A DNA stretch of 64,000 bases from a bacterium (lineage in GTDB: Bacteria; Pseudomonadota; Alphaproteobacteria; Rhodobacterales; Rhodobacteraceae): positions 496,001-560,000 of the forward strand of contig WGOE01000002.1 of the NCBI GenBank assembly GCA_016124195.1. Reading direction: 5' to 3'. Positions 36,829 through 46,113 of the stretch are shown one piece after another. Numbering within the stretch: the first letter of the stretch is position 1; every line of letters begins with the position of its first letter. The notes under the pieces are model-generated. The model was given only the letters and a program-made list of their open reading frames with translations. It was not told the DNA's origin and searched no databases. The position numbers and the translations under genes were made by a program.

Positions 36829-38354
36829 GGTGCGGCCTTTCGTGCGGCATCCCCGGAGGTCAGGCCATAGGCCGCGCGCATCAGGGAGGGCTCGCTCGCC
36901 TCCTGGGCCTCGATCACATCGACAACGCGGCCGTTGAAGATCACCACGGCGCGGTCGCAGGCCTGCTGCACCTCGCCCAGTTCCGAGGTGTAAAAGAGCA
37001 CCGCCGCCCCCTGCGCCGCAAGGTCGCGCACCAGCGCATAGATCTGCCGTTTGGTGCGGATGTCGATGCCGCGGGGCGGATCGAACAGCAAAAGGGTTTC
37101 GACCCCTTTGGCGATCCAGCGGGCGATGGTGACCTTCTGCTGGTTGCCGCCGGAAAGCCGGCGCACCTCGCCCTGCGCGCGGGTGTCGATCTGCAGACGG
37201 TCGATGGCGGCGCTGACCCGGGCGGCCTCGTTCCGCGCGGGGATCACGCCCCATTTGGCCATGCGCGCCACCAGCGGCAGGGCGATGTTTTCACGGACCG
37301 ACCGCGACATCAAAAGCGCCCGGGAGCGGTCGCCGGGCACGAGGGTCAGGCCGGCCGCTATGGCATCGGCGGGGTGGCGCAGGCGCGCGGTCTGCCCGTC
37401 GATCGCCACGCTTCCGGCCAGGGCGCGGCGGTTGCCGGCCAGCACGTCGAACAACTCGTCCTGCCCCTGACCTTCAAGCGCCACGACGCCCAGAACCTCG
37501 CCGGCGTGCAGATCGAAGGACACATCGTTCAGCCGGTTGCCTGCCGCCAGCCCGCGCACGGCCAGACGCGGCGTGCCGGCGCGCGGGGCGCGGGCGGCCT
37601 GCGCGGCGGCGCTCTGGCGCGGCGGGTTCGCCCCCAGCATCATTTCGACAACCCGCTCTTCGACCCCCGGCGTGATGGCAAGGCTGCCCACGGTCGCCCC
37701 GTCGCGCAAGACGGTGGCGCGGTCACAAAGCCGGGCAATCTCGGCAAAACGGTGCGAGATATAGATGACCGACCGGCCCGCATCGGCCTGCGCGCGCACC
37801 ACGCTCAACACCCGGTCAACCAGATCGGTGGGCAAGGCGGCGGTCATCTCGTCCAGCAGCAGCACATCCGGCTCGGCCGCCAGCGCGCGGGCGAGGTCGA
37901 GGATGCGCAGCGTGGCCAAGGGCAGGCGCCCGATCAGATCATCCAGCCGCAGATCGGCAATTCCCAGTGCGGCGACCCAATGGCGAAAGGCCGCGACGGG
38001 GGTCTTGCCCAGCCGCAGGTTGGCCGCCACGTCCAGATCGGGGATCAGCGAGGGTTCCTGATAGACCGGCACCAGCCCCGACCGGCGCGCCTCGGCCGGG
38101 GAAGCCACCCGCGCCTCGGCGCCGCGGATCCGCACATGGCCGCTGTCGGGCGCCAGTGCCCCGGTCAGGATCTTGACGAAGGTCGATTTGCCCGCGCCAT
38201 TGGCCCCCATCAGGGCCACGACCTCGCCCCGGTTCAGGATCAGCGAGGCATCGCGCAGCGCCACGACCGCGCCGAAGCGTTTGGACACGCCCTGCGCATC
38301 CAGAACCGGCGCCCCGGGGCCGGAGGCGGCCGCGCTTGTGTCCTTTGGGGTCAT
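36825..38354 (-). CDS. Sugar ABC transporter ATP-binding protein (two fused NBDs)
   Basis: A 509-residue protein with two nucleotide-binding domains, as in RbsA/MglA. NBD1 has a full Walker A (GANGAGKST) and Walker B (VLLLDEMTAAL), but the LSGGQ signature is replaced by LPLATLRILDLARA. NBD2 has LSGGNQQK and FDPPRGIDI but a degenerate Walker A (ALEGQGQDE) and no Walker B glutamate. Degeneration of NBD2 is normal in this family; the altered signature in NBD1 marks a particular subfamily. It sits between the binding protein and permease genes. Confidence 0.9.
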   Translation of the reverse strand: MTPKDTSAAASGPGAPVLDAQGVSKRFGAVVALRDASLILNRGEVVALMGANGAGKSTFVKILTGALAPDSGHVRIRGAEARVASPAEARRSGLVPVYQEPSLIPDLDVAANLRLGKTPVAAFRHWVAALGIADLRLDDLIGRLPLATLRILDLARALAAEPDVLLLDEMTAALPTDLVDRVLSVVRAQADAGRSVIYISHRFAEIARLCDRATVLRDGATVGSLAITPGVEERVVEMMLGANPPRQSAAAQAARAPRAGTPRLAVRGLAAGNRLNDVSFDLHAGEVLGVVALEGQGQDELFDVLAGNRRALAGSVAIDGQTARLRHPADAIAAGLTLVPGDRSRALLMSRSVRENIALPLVARMAKWGVIPARNEAARVSAAIDRLQIDTRAQGEVRRLSGGNQQKVTIARWIAKGVETLLLFDPPRGIDIRTKRQIYALVRDLAAQGAAVLFYTSELGEVQQACDRAVVIFNGRVVDVIEAQEASEPSLMRAAYGLTSGDAARKAAP

Positions 38355-38375
38355 TCTGCCTGCAATTCCCGTTGG

Positions 38376-38405
38376 ACCGGCCCCCTGTGTTGCTCGGGGG
38401 CCGGT
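38376..38405 (-). promoter_or_regulatory. Intercistronic stem-loop between binding-protein and ATPase genes
   Basis: A ten-base arm ACCGGCCCCC pairs with GGGGGCCGGT around a short loop, with no T-run. In ABC operons such hairpins stabilise the 5' mRNA part so that the binding protein is made in excess; that role is inferred here. Confidence 0.55.
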
Positions 38406-38424
38406 CGGTTTCAGCCGAAGGGCG

Positions 38425-39447
38425 TTATTCGCCCGGGCCCTTGCAGGCGATGATCTGGTCCATCGTATAGGTGGTCCAGCCCGGGATCGAGACCGAGACC
38501 GGCCATTCCGGGCTGAGCTTGGGGTTCTGCGCGGCCGCGATCTGAGCCTTGCCGGCGTCGGTCGTGTTGTCCCACAGGACCGGGTCGACCAGCACGGTCT
38601 TTTCCGCCGGCTTCTTGCCGTCAAGGATCTGCAGGGCCAGTGCCACGCCCGCGCCGCCGACCGAACCAGGGTTGGTGACGGCCGCCCCCTTCAAGCCCTT
38701 CACGCTGGCCAGCTGGCCCACGAACCCTGCGTTATCCGCCCCCACGATCGGCACCAGGGGCGCTCCGGATTCGGTGAAGGCATCCACGATCACGTTGTCG
38801 ATGCCCGAGGTCCAGACCCCGTCGAACTTGGCACCCGAGGCGATGATGTCGTTGATCTGCTGCTTGCCCTGATCCTGCTGCCAGCCGGTGAAGACCTCGG
38901 ACGCGATCTTGATGTCGGGGAACTCCGCCATGGCCTTCTTGAAGCCCTTGTCGCGGTCATTGTCGGCCCCGGCCCCGGCCGCGCCGCGCATATAGACGAC
39001 CGACCCCTTGCCGCCCATCTGCTGGAACAGCCACTTGGCGCCCAGATAGGCATATTCTTCCTGGTTGTTCGAGATGATATAGGCCGAAGGCTCGGTCACC
39101 GCCTGATCGACGGCCACCACGACGATGCCCTTGTCGGTCGCCTCCTTGATGGCGGCGTTGATGCCGTCGGCATTGGCGGGGTTGACCACGATGGCATCGA
39201 CCCCGGCCTGGATCAGGTTCCTGATATCCTCGGACTGGCCCGCCGCATCGGTATTGCGATGCGCGATGTTCAGCGCCGAGACCTCGCCCGAGGCGAGCGC
39301 CTGCGCCTTCATCGCGCAGACCATCTCTTCGCGCCAGCCATTGCCCTGCACCGTGTTGGAAATGCCGATCTTCCAGGGCTTGGCATCGGCCATGCCGGCA
39401 AAGGCGGCGAGGGTCAGGGCAACGCTGCCCAGAAGAAGTCTTTTCAT
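38425..39447 (-). CDS. Periplasmic sugar-binding protein of the ABC importer
   Basis: A 340-residue protein with a signal peptide (MKRLLLGSVALTLAAFAGMADA) and a type 1 periplasmic binding protein fold (Peripla_BP_4 type). It starts WKIGISNTVQGNGWREEM and carries the hinge-region strings VDAIVVNPANADGI and VVAVDQAVTEP. It would capture a sugar or polyol and deliver it to the two RbsC-like permeases. The start has GGGAGG upstream. Ligand is unknown; inositol, rare aldoses or anhydrosugars are all compatible with the cluster. Confidence 0.92.
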   Translation of the reverse strand: MKRLLLGSVALTLAAFAGMADAKPWKIGISNTVQGNGWREEMVCAMKAQALASGEVSALNIAHRNTDAAGQSEDIRNLIQAGVDAIVVNPANADGINAAIKEATDKGIVVVAVDQAVTEPSAYIISNNQEEYAYLGAKWLFQQMGGKGSVVYMRGAAGAGADNDRDKGFKKAMAEFPDIKIASEVFTGWQQDQGKQQINDIIASGAKFDGVWTSGIDNVIVDAFTESGAPLVPIVGADNAGFVGQLASVKGLKGAAVTNPGSVGGAGVALALQILDGKKPAEKTVLVDPVLWDNTTDAGKAQIAAAQNPKLSPEWPVSVSIPGWTTYTMDQIIACKGPGE

Positions 39448-39488
39448 CGGTAATCCTCCCTTGTTTTCGATCTTCTTTTGTCGGCGTC

Positions 39489-40400
39489 CTATTTCACAAA
39501 GGGGCGAAGGACGTCTCTCGCCAGCAGGAACCCGCGCCGGATCGCCTCGATTGAGCCTTCAAAGCCGCGGTCTTCGTGTTCGATGATGACCGGGCCGTCA
39601 TATCCCGCCCGGTAGAGGCCCGAAAATACCTGGGCCCAGTCTATGTCTCCCAATCCCGGCATGCGCGGTATCTGCCAGCCGATTCCCAGCGACATGATAC
39701 CGTTTTCGTAGAGCCCGTCGCGGTCGATCATCAGATCCTTGGCGTGAACATGCACCATTTTCGCGCCGAACTCGCGGATGAAGCGGGCGCCGTCGATCAT
39801 CTGCCAGACGAGGTGGCTGGGGTCGTAGTTCATGCCGACACCGTCCCAGGCGTCAAAGATGCGCCGCCAGATCCGGGGCGAATAGGCGATGTTGTGCCCG
39901 CCCGGCCATTCGTCGTGCGAAAAGATCATCGGGCAGTTCTCGAAGGCGAGGGTCACGCCATGGTCGCGGGCAAAGGCCAGGATCTCGGGGAAGATCTGTG
40001 CCGCGCGTTCCCAGTTCTGATCCAGGGTCAGGCTGCGGTCGCCGCCGACAAAGGTGTTGACCAGCCGCACCCCCATCAGGTCGGCGGCATGGATCACCTT
40101 TTTCAGATGGCCCGTCACCTCGGCCCGGTGGGCGGCATCGGGATGCAGGGGGTTGGGGTAATAGCCCAGGGCAGACACTGCGAGCTTTCGGGCGGCAAGG
40201 TCGCCCATGATCTCGGCCGCGCGGGACTGCGTCATGTCTTCGACCGGCAGATGGGCGGTGCCGGCATAGCGCCGCGCCGCCCCCCCGGTCGAAGGCCAGC
40301 AGGCGATCTCCAGCGCCTCAAAGCCCTGGGCGGCGGACCAGTCGGCCACCTCGGTCAGGCTCTGGTCGGGGAAGGGCGCGGTCAAAAGGCCCAGTTTCAT
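39489..40400 (-). CDS. Sugar phosphate isomerase/epimerase family TIM-barrel protein
   Basis: A 303-residue protein of the AP-endonuclease-2/xylose-isomerase-like superfamily (IolE/IolH/tagatose-epimerase type). Likely metal ligands are visible: Glu in LAFENCPM (near residue 152), Asp in NYDPSHL (near 195), His in VHVHAKD (near 221), and Glu in VIIEHED (near 275). It could be an isomerase, an epimerase or a keto-sugar dehydratase/lyase. The start has GGAGG 7 bases upstream. It lies 1 base after the fourth oxidoreductase gene and precedes the importer. Confidence 0.86.
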   Translation of the reverse strand: MKLGLLTAPFPDQSLTEVADWSAAQGFEALEIACWPSTGGAARRYAGTAHLPVEDMTQSRAAEIMGDLAARKLAVSALGYYPNPLHPDAAHRAEVTGHLKKVIHAADLMGVRLVNTFVGGDRSLTLDQNWERAAQIFPEILAFARDHGVTLAFENCPMIFSHDEWPGGHNIAYSPRIWRRIFDAWDGVGMNYDPSHLVWQMIDGARFIREFGAKMVHVHAKDLMIDRDGLYENGIMSLGIGWQIPRMPGLGDIDWAQVFSGLYRAGYDGPVIIEHEDRGFEGSIEAIRRGFLLARDVLRPFVK

Positions 40401-40401
40401 C

Positions 40402-41553
40402 CTAACCTCCAATCTCGACCCAGCGGCCAGAGCGGGCGCTGGCCAGCACGGCATCGCAGAATTGCATCTCGGCGTGGCCGTCCTCAAAGCTGGCCCAGGT
40501 TGCCCCGGCCGACCGGCCGCCCCGCGCCACATCGGCATAGACCTGTGCGAAAAGCGCGCGGAACGTGTCGGCAAAGCCTTCGACATGGCCGCCGGGCAGG
40601 CGGGCTGCGGCGGCGCCCTGGGGGTTCATCAGGCTGGCGTCGCGGCTGAGGATCTGGTTGGGCGCGTCGCGGTGGCCGATCCACAACTGATCCGGCGTCT
40701 CGGAGGCCCAGGCGGCCGAGGCGGCAGACCCCGCGATCTCCCAGGTCATGGCGTTCTTGCGGCCCTGGCTGATCTGGCTGGTGCTCATCACACCCCGCGC
40801 GCCATTGGCAAAACGCAGGAGGATCGTCGCGGCGTCGTCGGTGGTGATCTGATGCGGTTCGCGCGCGCCCGCGGCCGCGCCGAAGGTTGCGACGGGACCC
40901 AGCGGCTTTTGCCGCACCGGCACGAAGGTCGCAAGGTCGGCACAGACCGCCACCGGTCTTTGCCCGGCGATGAAGCTCACAAGGTCCATCCAATGCGTGC
41001 CGATGTCGCCGACCGAGCGCAGCACGCCGCCCTGATCGGCCTCGAGCCGCCAGTTCCAGTCGGTGTCATGGGCCAGCCAGTCCTGATGGTAGTGCCCCGA
41101 GATCAGCCGCACCTCGCCCAGATCGCCCGCCGCCACCATGCCCCGCGCCTGCTGGTTCAGGGGATAGAAGCGCGTGTTGTAACAGACCGCCGCCACAAGG
41201 CCCGAGGCCCGCGCGAGGTCCACCATCTCGGCCGATTGGGCCGAAGTCATGGCCAGCGGCTTTTCGCAGATCACATGGCGCCCGGCGGCCAGCACCGCCT
41301 TGACCTGGGCGTAATGCGCCACGTTGGGCGAGGTCACATGCACCACCCGCACCGCGGGATCGGCCAGCACGTCGTCCAGATCAGCATAGGCTTGCGCCAC
41401 GCCCAGGGCCGCCGCCCGCTCGGCGCCGCGCCTGGGGCCAGAGCCCAGAACCCCGCGCACCGGCACGCCCAAGCGCCGCAAGGCCTCGACATGCACGGTG
41501 CCGATGAAGCCGGTGCCGATGACGGCCGCGCCGATCCTGGTGAAATCGGTCAT
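40402..41553 (-). CDS. Gfo/Idh/MocA family oxidoreductase (4 of 4)
   Basis: A 383-residue dehydrogenase-type protein with Rossmann motif [13 protein letters not shown] in VICEKPLAM near residue 97, and the catalytic motif DIGTHWMDL near 185. This is the most canonical of the four family members here and resembles glucoside-3- or inositol-type dehydrogenases in its longer C-terminal domain. It is separated from the other three by the TIM-barrel and importer genes, so it is probably the entry dehydrogenase or acts on a different intermediate. Confidence 0.87.
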   Translation of the reverse strand: MTDFTRIGAAVIGTGFIGTVHVEALRRLGVPVRGVLGSGPRRGAERAAALGVAQAYADLDDVLADPAVRVVHVTSPNVAHYAQVKAVLAAGRHVICEKPLAMTSAQSAEMVDLARASGLVAAVCYNTRFYPLNQQARGMVAAGDLGEVRLISGHYHQDWLAHDTDWNWRLEADQGGVLRSVGDIGTHWMDLVSFIAGQRPVAVCADLATFVPVRQKPLGPVATFGAAAGAREPHQITTDDAATILLRFANGARGVMSTSQISQGRKNAMTWEIAGSAASAAWASETPDQLWIGHRDAPNQILSRDASLMNPQGAAAARLPGGHVEGFADTFRALFAQVYADVARGGRSAGATWASFEDGHAEMQFCDAVLASARSGRWVEIGG

Positions 41554-41562
41554 TCTGTCCCC

Positions 41563-42288
41563 TCAGGCAATCGAATAGCCTCCGTCGATGGCAAGGCAGG
41601 TGCCGGTCATGAAGGCGGCCGCGGGCGAGGCGAGGAACAGGACCGGCCCCGCGATATCCTCGGGCTGGCCCCAGCGGCCCATCGGCGTGCGCAGGTTGAC
41701 CGCCGCCACATGGGCCGGGTCGCTGCGGCTGCGGGCTGATTGCATCGTGACGATGAAGCCGGGCGCCACCGCATTGACCCTTATTCCATCGCCGGCCCAG
41801 GCCACGGCGAGCGACCGTGTCAGCTGGGTCACCGCCGCCTTGCTGGCACCGTAAGCCGGGTTCTTCGGGCTGCCGAAGGTCGCATACATCGAGGATATGT
41901 TGATCAGGCTGCCCTTTTGCGCCTTCAGGTGGCCATGAAAGGCCTGCGCCATGCGGAAGGTGCCATGCAGGTTCACATCGACGACATGTTCGAAGAACGC
42001 CGGCGCCATTTCCTCGCCGCGCGCGGTGATGGCGGCGCAGTTGACCAGGATGTCGAGCGTTACGGTCCGTGCGGCCAGCGCCTGCACGGCCCCAAGGTCG
42101 GTCACATCCAGACGGGTGTAGGCAAAGCGGGCGCGGTCCTCTTCGGCCGGTGCGTCCTCGGCCCCGGTGATCTGCACCGCGGCCCCGGCGGCCTGAAAGG
42201 CCCGCGCGATCGCAGCACCGATCCCGGCCCGGCTGGCGCCCACCACAAGGACCTGCGCACCGGTGAAGTCGAACAGGTTGCCCGGCAT
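41563..42288 (-). CDS. Short-chain dehydrogenase/reductase (SDR 1)
   Basis: A 241-residue NAD(P)-dependent enzyme. The cofactor motif is GASRAGIGAAIA, with NAA in VNCAAITARG (near residue 80). Catalytic Ser is in INISSMYATFG and Tyr-Lys in YGASK (near 148-152); the C-terminal closing motif is FMTGTCLAIDGGYS. The start at MPGNLFDFTG has a G-rich Shine-Dalgarno-like run upstream. It follows the RpiR regulator and precedes oxidoreductase 4 by 9 bases, so it is part of the same transcript. Confidence 0.88.
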   Translation of the reverse strand: MPGNLFDFTGAQVLVVGASRAGIGAAIARAFQAAGAAVQITGAEDAPAEEDRARFAYTRLDVTDLGAVQALAARTVTLDILVNCAAITARGEEMAPAFFEHVVDVNLHGTFRMAQAFHGHLKAQKGSLINISSMYATFGSPKNPAYGASKAAVTQLTRSLAVAWAGDGIRVNAVAPGFIVTMQSARSRSDPAHVAAVNLRTPMGRWGQPEDIAGPVLFLASPAAAFMTGTCLAIDGGYSIA

Positions 42289-42353
42289 ACTGCGTCCCCC
42301 CCCAAGGCGCGATCCTTGGGCCAAGCGCGATTCGATGCAACGGAATTTTCAAA

Positions 42354-43229
42354 TCAGCGTTTTTGAATATTCTCTTTCCATGAGGTGCCAAGCCGCCGCC
42401 CCAGGCTGACGATGATGGTCTGGCACACGACCATGGCCGGCACCTGGCTGCGAAAATGGCCAAGCCGGGCTTCGTTGACATACAGCACCCGCGCGGCGAG
42501 GGGCGCCACCGGGGAAAGCTCGTTGTCGGTGATGGCCAGAACCCGGCGCCCGGCCCGCGCGGCCAGGCGGGCTATCTCGACCGTCTCTGGCGTGTAATCG
42601 TCGAAGGTCATCGCCAGCAGCGCATCCGACGGGCCGATGGCAAAGGCCTGTTCGGCCCGCATCGCGCCGATATTGTCGATCAGATGCGCCCTTTTGCCGA
42701 TGTTGGACAGGCCGTAGACCATATAGGCGCCAAGGCCGAAGGCGCCGCGTGCCGCGGCGACATGCACGGCCTCGCACCCGGCCAGACCCTCGATGAAACC
42801 GTCGAGTTCGGTGCGATCCAGCGCCGCTTCGATGCGAAACAGCGACTGGACGGCGGCCTCGACAAAGCTGGCAAAGACCTGACCGGGCTGATCCAGATCC
42901 GCGCCGGCGCCCTGCGGGCCGGGATCGGCCAGACGCGCGGCATAGGGCAGGCGCGGGCCCAGAAGCCGCTGGCGGAAGACATCCTGCAATTCGGCAAATC
43001 CCGCAAAGCCCAGTTCCTTGGCAAAGCGGGTGATGGTGGCGGGCGGCACCTGCGCCTGATCGGCCAGACGCACCAGCGTGTGGATGGCCACCTCTTCGGG
43101 ATGGTTCAGAAAGAACTGCGCGACCTGCGCGAGGCGCCGCGACAGGGTGCCGGACCGCGCCGCAAGCTCGGTGCGCAGCGCCTCGTAATCGGAAGCGGCA
43201 GGACCGGGTCGGGGGGGAATGTCCGTCAA
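42354..43229 (-). CDS. MurR/RpiR family transcriptional regulator
   Basis: About 291 residues: an N-terminal HTH_6 domain (LADQAQVPPATITRFAKELGFAGFAELQ) and a C-terminal SIS sugar-phosphate-binding domain (VHVAAARGAFGLGAYMVYGL, then AITDNELSPVAPLA). Such regulators sense a phosphorylated sugar; IolR of rhizobia, which controls inositol use, is of this type. A TTG start with AAAGGAG 6 bases upstream is chosen; a GTG nine codons earlier, inside the end of SDR 2, is the alternative. Its place in the cluster makes it the probable local regulator. Confidence 0.85.
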   Translation of the reverse strand: MTDIPPRPGPAASDYEALRTELAARSGTLSRRLAQVAQFFLNHPEEVAIHTLVRLADQAQVPPATITRFAKELGFAGFAELQDVFRQRLLGPRLPYAARLADPGPQGAGADLDQPGQVFASFVEAAVQSLFRIEAALDRTELDGFIEGLAGCEAVHVAAARGAFGLGAYMVYGLSNIGKRAHLIDNIGAMRAEQAFAIGPSDALLAMTFDDYTPETVEIARLAARAGRRVLAITDNELSPVAPLAARVLYVNEARLGHFRSQVPAMVVCQTIIVSLGRRLGTSWKENIQKR

Positions 43230-43245
43230 GCCCTGCTCCTTTCGG

Positions 43246-44016
43246 TCAGATGGCACCGGCCACCTTCTGTTCGAAATCCACCAGCGCGCCGCTCATCGGC
43301 ACCGAAGCCTCGCCCAGCAGGAAGATGGCCAGCCGGGCGGCCTCTTGCGCGGTGACAAGCCGGCCCAGCGGCATTCCGGCTGCGGCTTGGTCCAGCCAGC
43401 CCGCGCCATGGCCGAGGATCTGCGCCTGCATGTGCTGCTCTCCCGGGGTGGCGACCCAGCCGAGGTTGATGCCGTTGACGCGGATGCGGTCGGCCATGTG
43501 CGCGCGGGCCGCGTTGCGCGTCAGCGTGGCGAGCGCCCCCTTGGTGGCCGAATAGATCGCAAGCTCCGGCGTGCCGCAATGCGCGTTCATCGACAGGATG
43601 TTGACGATGGCGCCGGGCGCGCCGCGCGCTGCCATGTCGGCCACGGCCTCTTGCATCAGAAAGAAGGCCGCGCGGGCGTTGACGGCGAAAAGCTGGTCCC
43701 AGACCTCTGGCGTGCCGGTCACGACGGAGGCGCGCGTGGTCAGTCCTGCGGCATTGACCAGCCCGTCGATCCGGCCGAACCGGGCCTTGGCCCTGCGGGC
43801 GATTGTGGCGGGCGCGGCCGGATCGGCCAGATCGGCCACGACGACCTCGATGGCGCCGCCCAGTTCGGCGGCGACGGCGGCACATCCCGCCGCATCGCGG
43901 TCGGTCAGGACCAGCGCGCCCACGGCCTCGGCCGCGGCTTGTTGCGCCACGGCGCGGCCGATGCCGCTGGCGGCGCCGGTCACGAGGATGACCTTGTCCT
44001 CGAGCCCCATCTTCAT
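43246..44016 (-). CDS. Short-chain dehydrogenase/reductase (SDR 2)
   Basis: A 256-residue NAD(P)-dependent oxidoreductase with cofactor motif VTGAASGIGRAVA near residue 12 and VNAAGL near 88. Catalytic Ser is in NILSMNAHCG, and Tyr-Lys is in YSATKGAL. It is the first gene of the minus-strand carbohydrate cluster and runs into the RpiR gene. SDRs with this layout commonly oxidise sugars or sugar acids, consistent with the cluster, but the substrate is unknown. Confidence 0.88.
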   Translation of the reverse strand: MKMGLEDKVILVTGAASGIGRAVAQQAAAEAVGALVLTDRDAAGCAAVAAELGGAIEVVVADLADPAAPATIARRAKARFGRIDGLVNAAGLTTRASVVTGTPEVWDQLFAVNARAAFFLMQEAVADMAARGAPGAIVNILSMNAHCGTPELAIYSATKGALATLTRNAARAHMADRIRVNGINLGWVATPGEQHMQAQILGHGAGWLDQAAAGMPLGRLVTAQEAARLAIFLLGEASVPMSGALVDFEQKVAGAI

Positions 44017-44169
44017 GGCAAGACCCCTTCGGCCTTGGGCCCTGCGGTCCGGGCCGCATTATTGCCACACCGCTTCATGCCGAACTGCCCTTCCGTCTGA
44101 TGCCGGATCGGGCGCAGGTTCCGCCGAATTGGCAAAGCCTGTCAATCGGCTTGCGGCGCCGCCCCGGCG

Positions 44170-45705
44170 TCACTGGCCCGCGGGGGGCAGATAGAAGAAG
44201 GCCGCGAAGGCATAGGGTTGCGCCAAGGGGAAATAAAGCCCCTGGCGCTGTGCCACAAAGGGATAGGGGGTCAGACTCAACCCGTCCCGCGCAGCCCAGC
44301 TTGCGACAGCTTGCGTGCATTCGGTCTCATGCGCCGCATCGCTGGCCCGGCCGAGCGGACAGATCACCACGCCGCCTTCGCGCCGCCAGTTCGGGCGGGG
44401 CGGGTAATAGTCGGGCAAGGCGTCGGGCAGGGCGGGCAAAGCCTCGACCTTCGGCGCAAGGCGGGAAAAGAAGGCCATCCGTGCGCCGTCATTGGCGGGG
44501 GCGGTCCAGACCAGCGGCTGGCCGGGGGCGAGGTCTTGCCATTTTGCGTCGAGCACCGCGGCAGCCTCTGCCTCGGGATAGTAGAGCTGTTCGGCGCCGG
44601 TCCGCGCGGCCCAGACCGCAAAGACGAGTCCCAGCGCCAGCATGGCGGGCCAGATCCAGGCAAAGGCCAGCAGGAACGCCCGGCATCTGGCCTCGATCAT
44701 CCCGGCATCGACCCGGGCGTTGCGCAGCCACAAGAGCGTGAAGGCATAGCCGATCGGAATGGCCCAGGGTTCGGACAACTGGATCAGGCCAAGTGCGCCG
44801 ATCGCCACCGACAGGGCATAGGGCAGCACCGCCAGATACCACAGCGCATCGCTGGCCCCCCGCATCGCGAGGCTTTGGGCAAAGCGCACCCAGATCGGCC
44901 CGCGGTAGAACAGTGCAAGTGCCGCGCCCCAGGGCAGGATCCAGTAGTAGATCGGGGTCAGCCCGAACGAGATCAGATGGTGCAGGTCCAGCCCGCTGCC
45001 CTGTTCCTCGATATAGCCCATCGTCTCGAAATGATGCTGGCGCAGCCAGATCAGGTGCGGCAGGACGGTCGCGCCAAAGGTCAGAAGGCCAAGCCAGGGT
45101 GCAGGCCCGCGCCAGACGGTTATGGCCCGCGGTGTGAAGGCGATGACCAGAACCGAGGCGAGCATGACCGCCGCATAATATTTGCCCAGCATCGCAACGC
45201 CGGCCAGGACGCCAAAACCCGCCCCGGCCAGCATGCGGCCGCGCAGCGTGGGATGACGCAGCGCCGTCAGGAAAGCCCAGGCGACCCAGGGCCAGGTCGC
45301 AAGGCAGATTGCGTTCATGTTCAGCTTGTCGGCCAGCGTCAGATAGGGGAAGGCCAGCGCCTGCAGCGCCACGGCGGCCAGCGCCTGCCGCCGCGTCGGC
45401 AGGACCAGCCGGGCCAGGGCATGAATGCCCGCCAGCCCGACTCCCAGATTGAGCGCCGCCAGCGCGTAGAACGAGGCCACCGTGCGCGGCGCCAGGGCGA
45501 ACCACAGATGCGCCACCCAGGGCAGGAACTGCGGATGCTTGTTCGACCCCGGCAGGAAATGTTGCGACCAGGCGTAAACCTCGGCCATGTCGCCATAATT
45601 GTCGAGAAACGGCTTGGCGATCACGATCATCGCATACCAGACCGCCAGATGGATGCCGATGAACGCAAGGGTCCGGTTCGGAGGCAGGGGGGCGAGGCTG
45701 TGCAA
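44170..45705 (-). CDS. ArnT/PMT-like (GT83) membrane glycosyltransferase
   Basis: About 511 residues with roughly ten membrane helices. The first loop carries DNYGDMAEVYAWSQHF, where acidic residues occupy the place of the catalytic/metal-binding aspartates of GT-C enzymes. Such enzymes move a sugar from undecaprenyl phosphate to lipid A or other periplasmic acceptors. The start is a TTG with AGAGAG upstream; an upstream TTG would add 24 residues. It is divergent from a GT2-deacetylase-GtrA operon that looks like the donor-making part of the same system. Confidence 0.8.
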   Translation of the reverse strand: MHSLAPLPPNRTLAFIGIHLAVWYAMIVIAKPFLDNYGDMAEVYAWSQHFLPGSNKHPQFLPWVAHLWFALAPRTVASFYALAALNLGVGLAGIHALARLVLPTRRQALAAVALQALAFPYLTLADKLNMNAICLATWPWVAWAFLTALRHPTLRGRMLAGAGFGVLAGVAMLGKYYAAVMLASVLVIAFTPRAITVWRGPAPWLGLLTFGATVLPHLIWLRQHHFETMGYIEEQGSGLDLHHLISFGLTPIYYWILPWGAALALFYRGPIWVRFAQSLAMRGASDALWYLAVLPYALSVAIGALGLIQLSEPWAIPIGYAFTLLWLRNARVDAGMIEARCRAFLLAFAWIWPAMLALGLVFAVWAARTGAEQLYYPEAEAAAVLDAKWQDLAPGQPLVWTAPANDGARMAFFSRLAPKVEALPALPDALPDYYPPRPNWRREGGVVICPLGRASDAAHETECTQAVASWAARDGLSLTPYPFVAQRQGLYFPLAQPYAFAAFFYLPPAGQ

Positions 45706-46113
45706 GGATGTCTCTCTGGGCAAGGCCCTTGGGCCATGAAGCCGGGCGACGTGACCATGCCCGCGCCGCTTTGGCAAGGCCCAAGTCGCGCATGAGGGGA
45801 GGCCGGGATGCCCGCGCCTGGGCCATCCACGGGGGTTTGGTCGAGCGCCAAGTCGCGCGCGGGTGCAAGCCGGGTTTGGAGTGGGGGCAGGGCGGACAGC
45901 CAGAGGCCACAGCGCGCTTGGGTGGAGGCCGGGACAGCCTGTCGGTGCTGGTCACAGGGTCCGCCGGGTCACGCCGGGTCACGCCGGGGCGCAAGCCGGG
46001 ATTATCGTTTTACTCGCCTGCGCCGGGCTGGTATTTGAACGCGATCCCCGGGTTTTGGCCGCAGGACAAGGCCCGGCTTCCCCCCACCCGCGACCCATCA
46101 GCAAAGTGCCCCG
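45706..46113. other. 408-base divergent intergenic region
   Basis: No gene is supported: open frames here lack homology and binding sites. It contains a tandem pair of the decamer GCCGGGTCAC (about 45963-45985). It must carry promoters for the GT83 gene on one side and the GT2 operon on the other, but I cannot pick out convincing -35/-10 elements. Confidence 0.5.
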
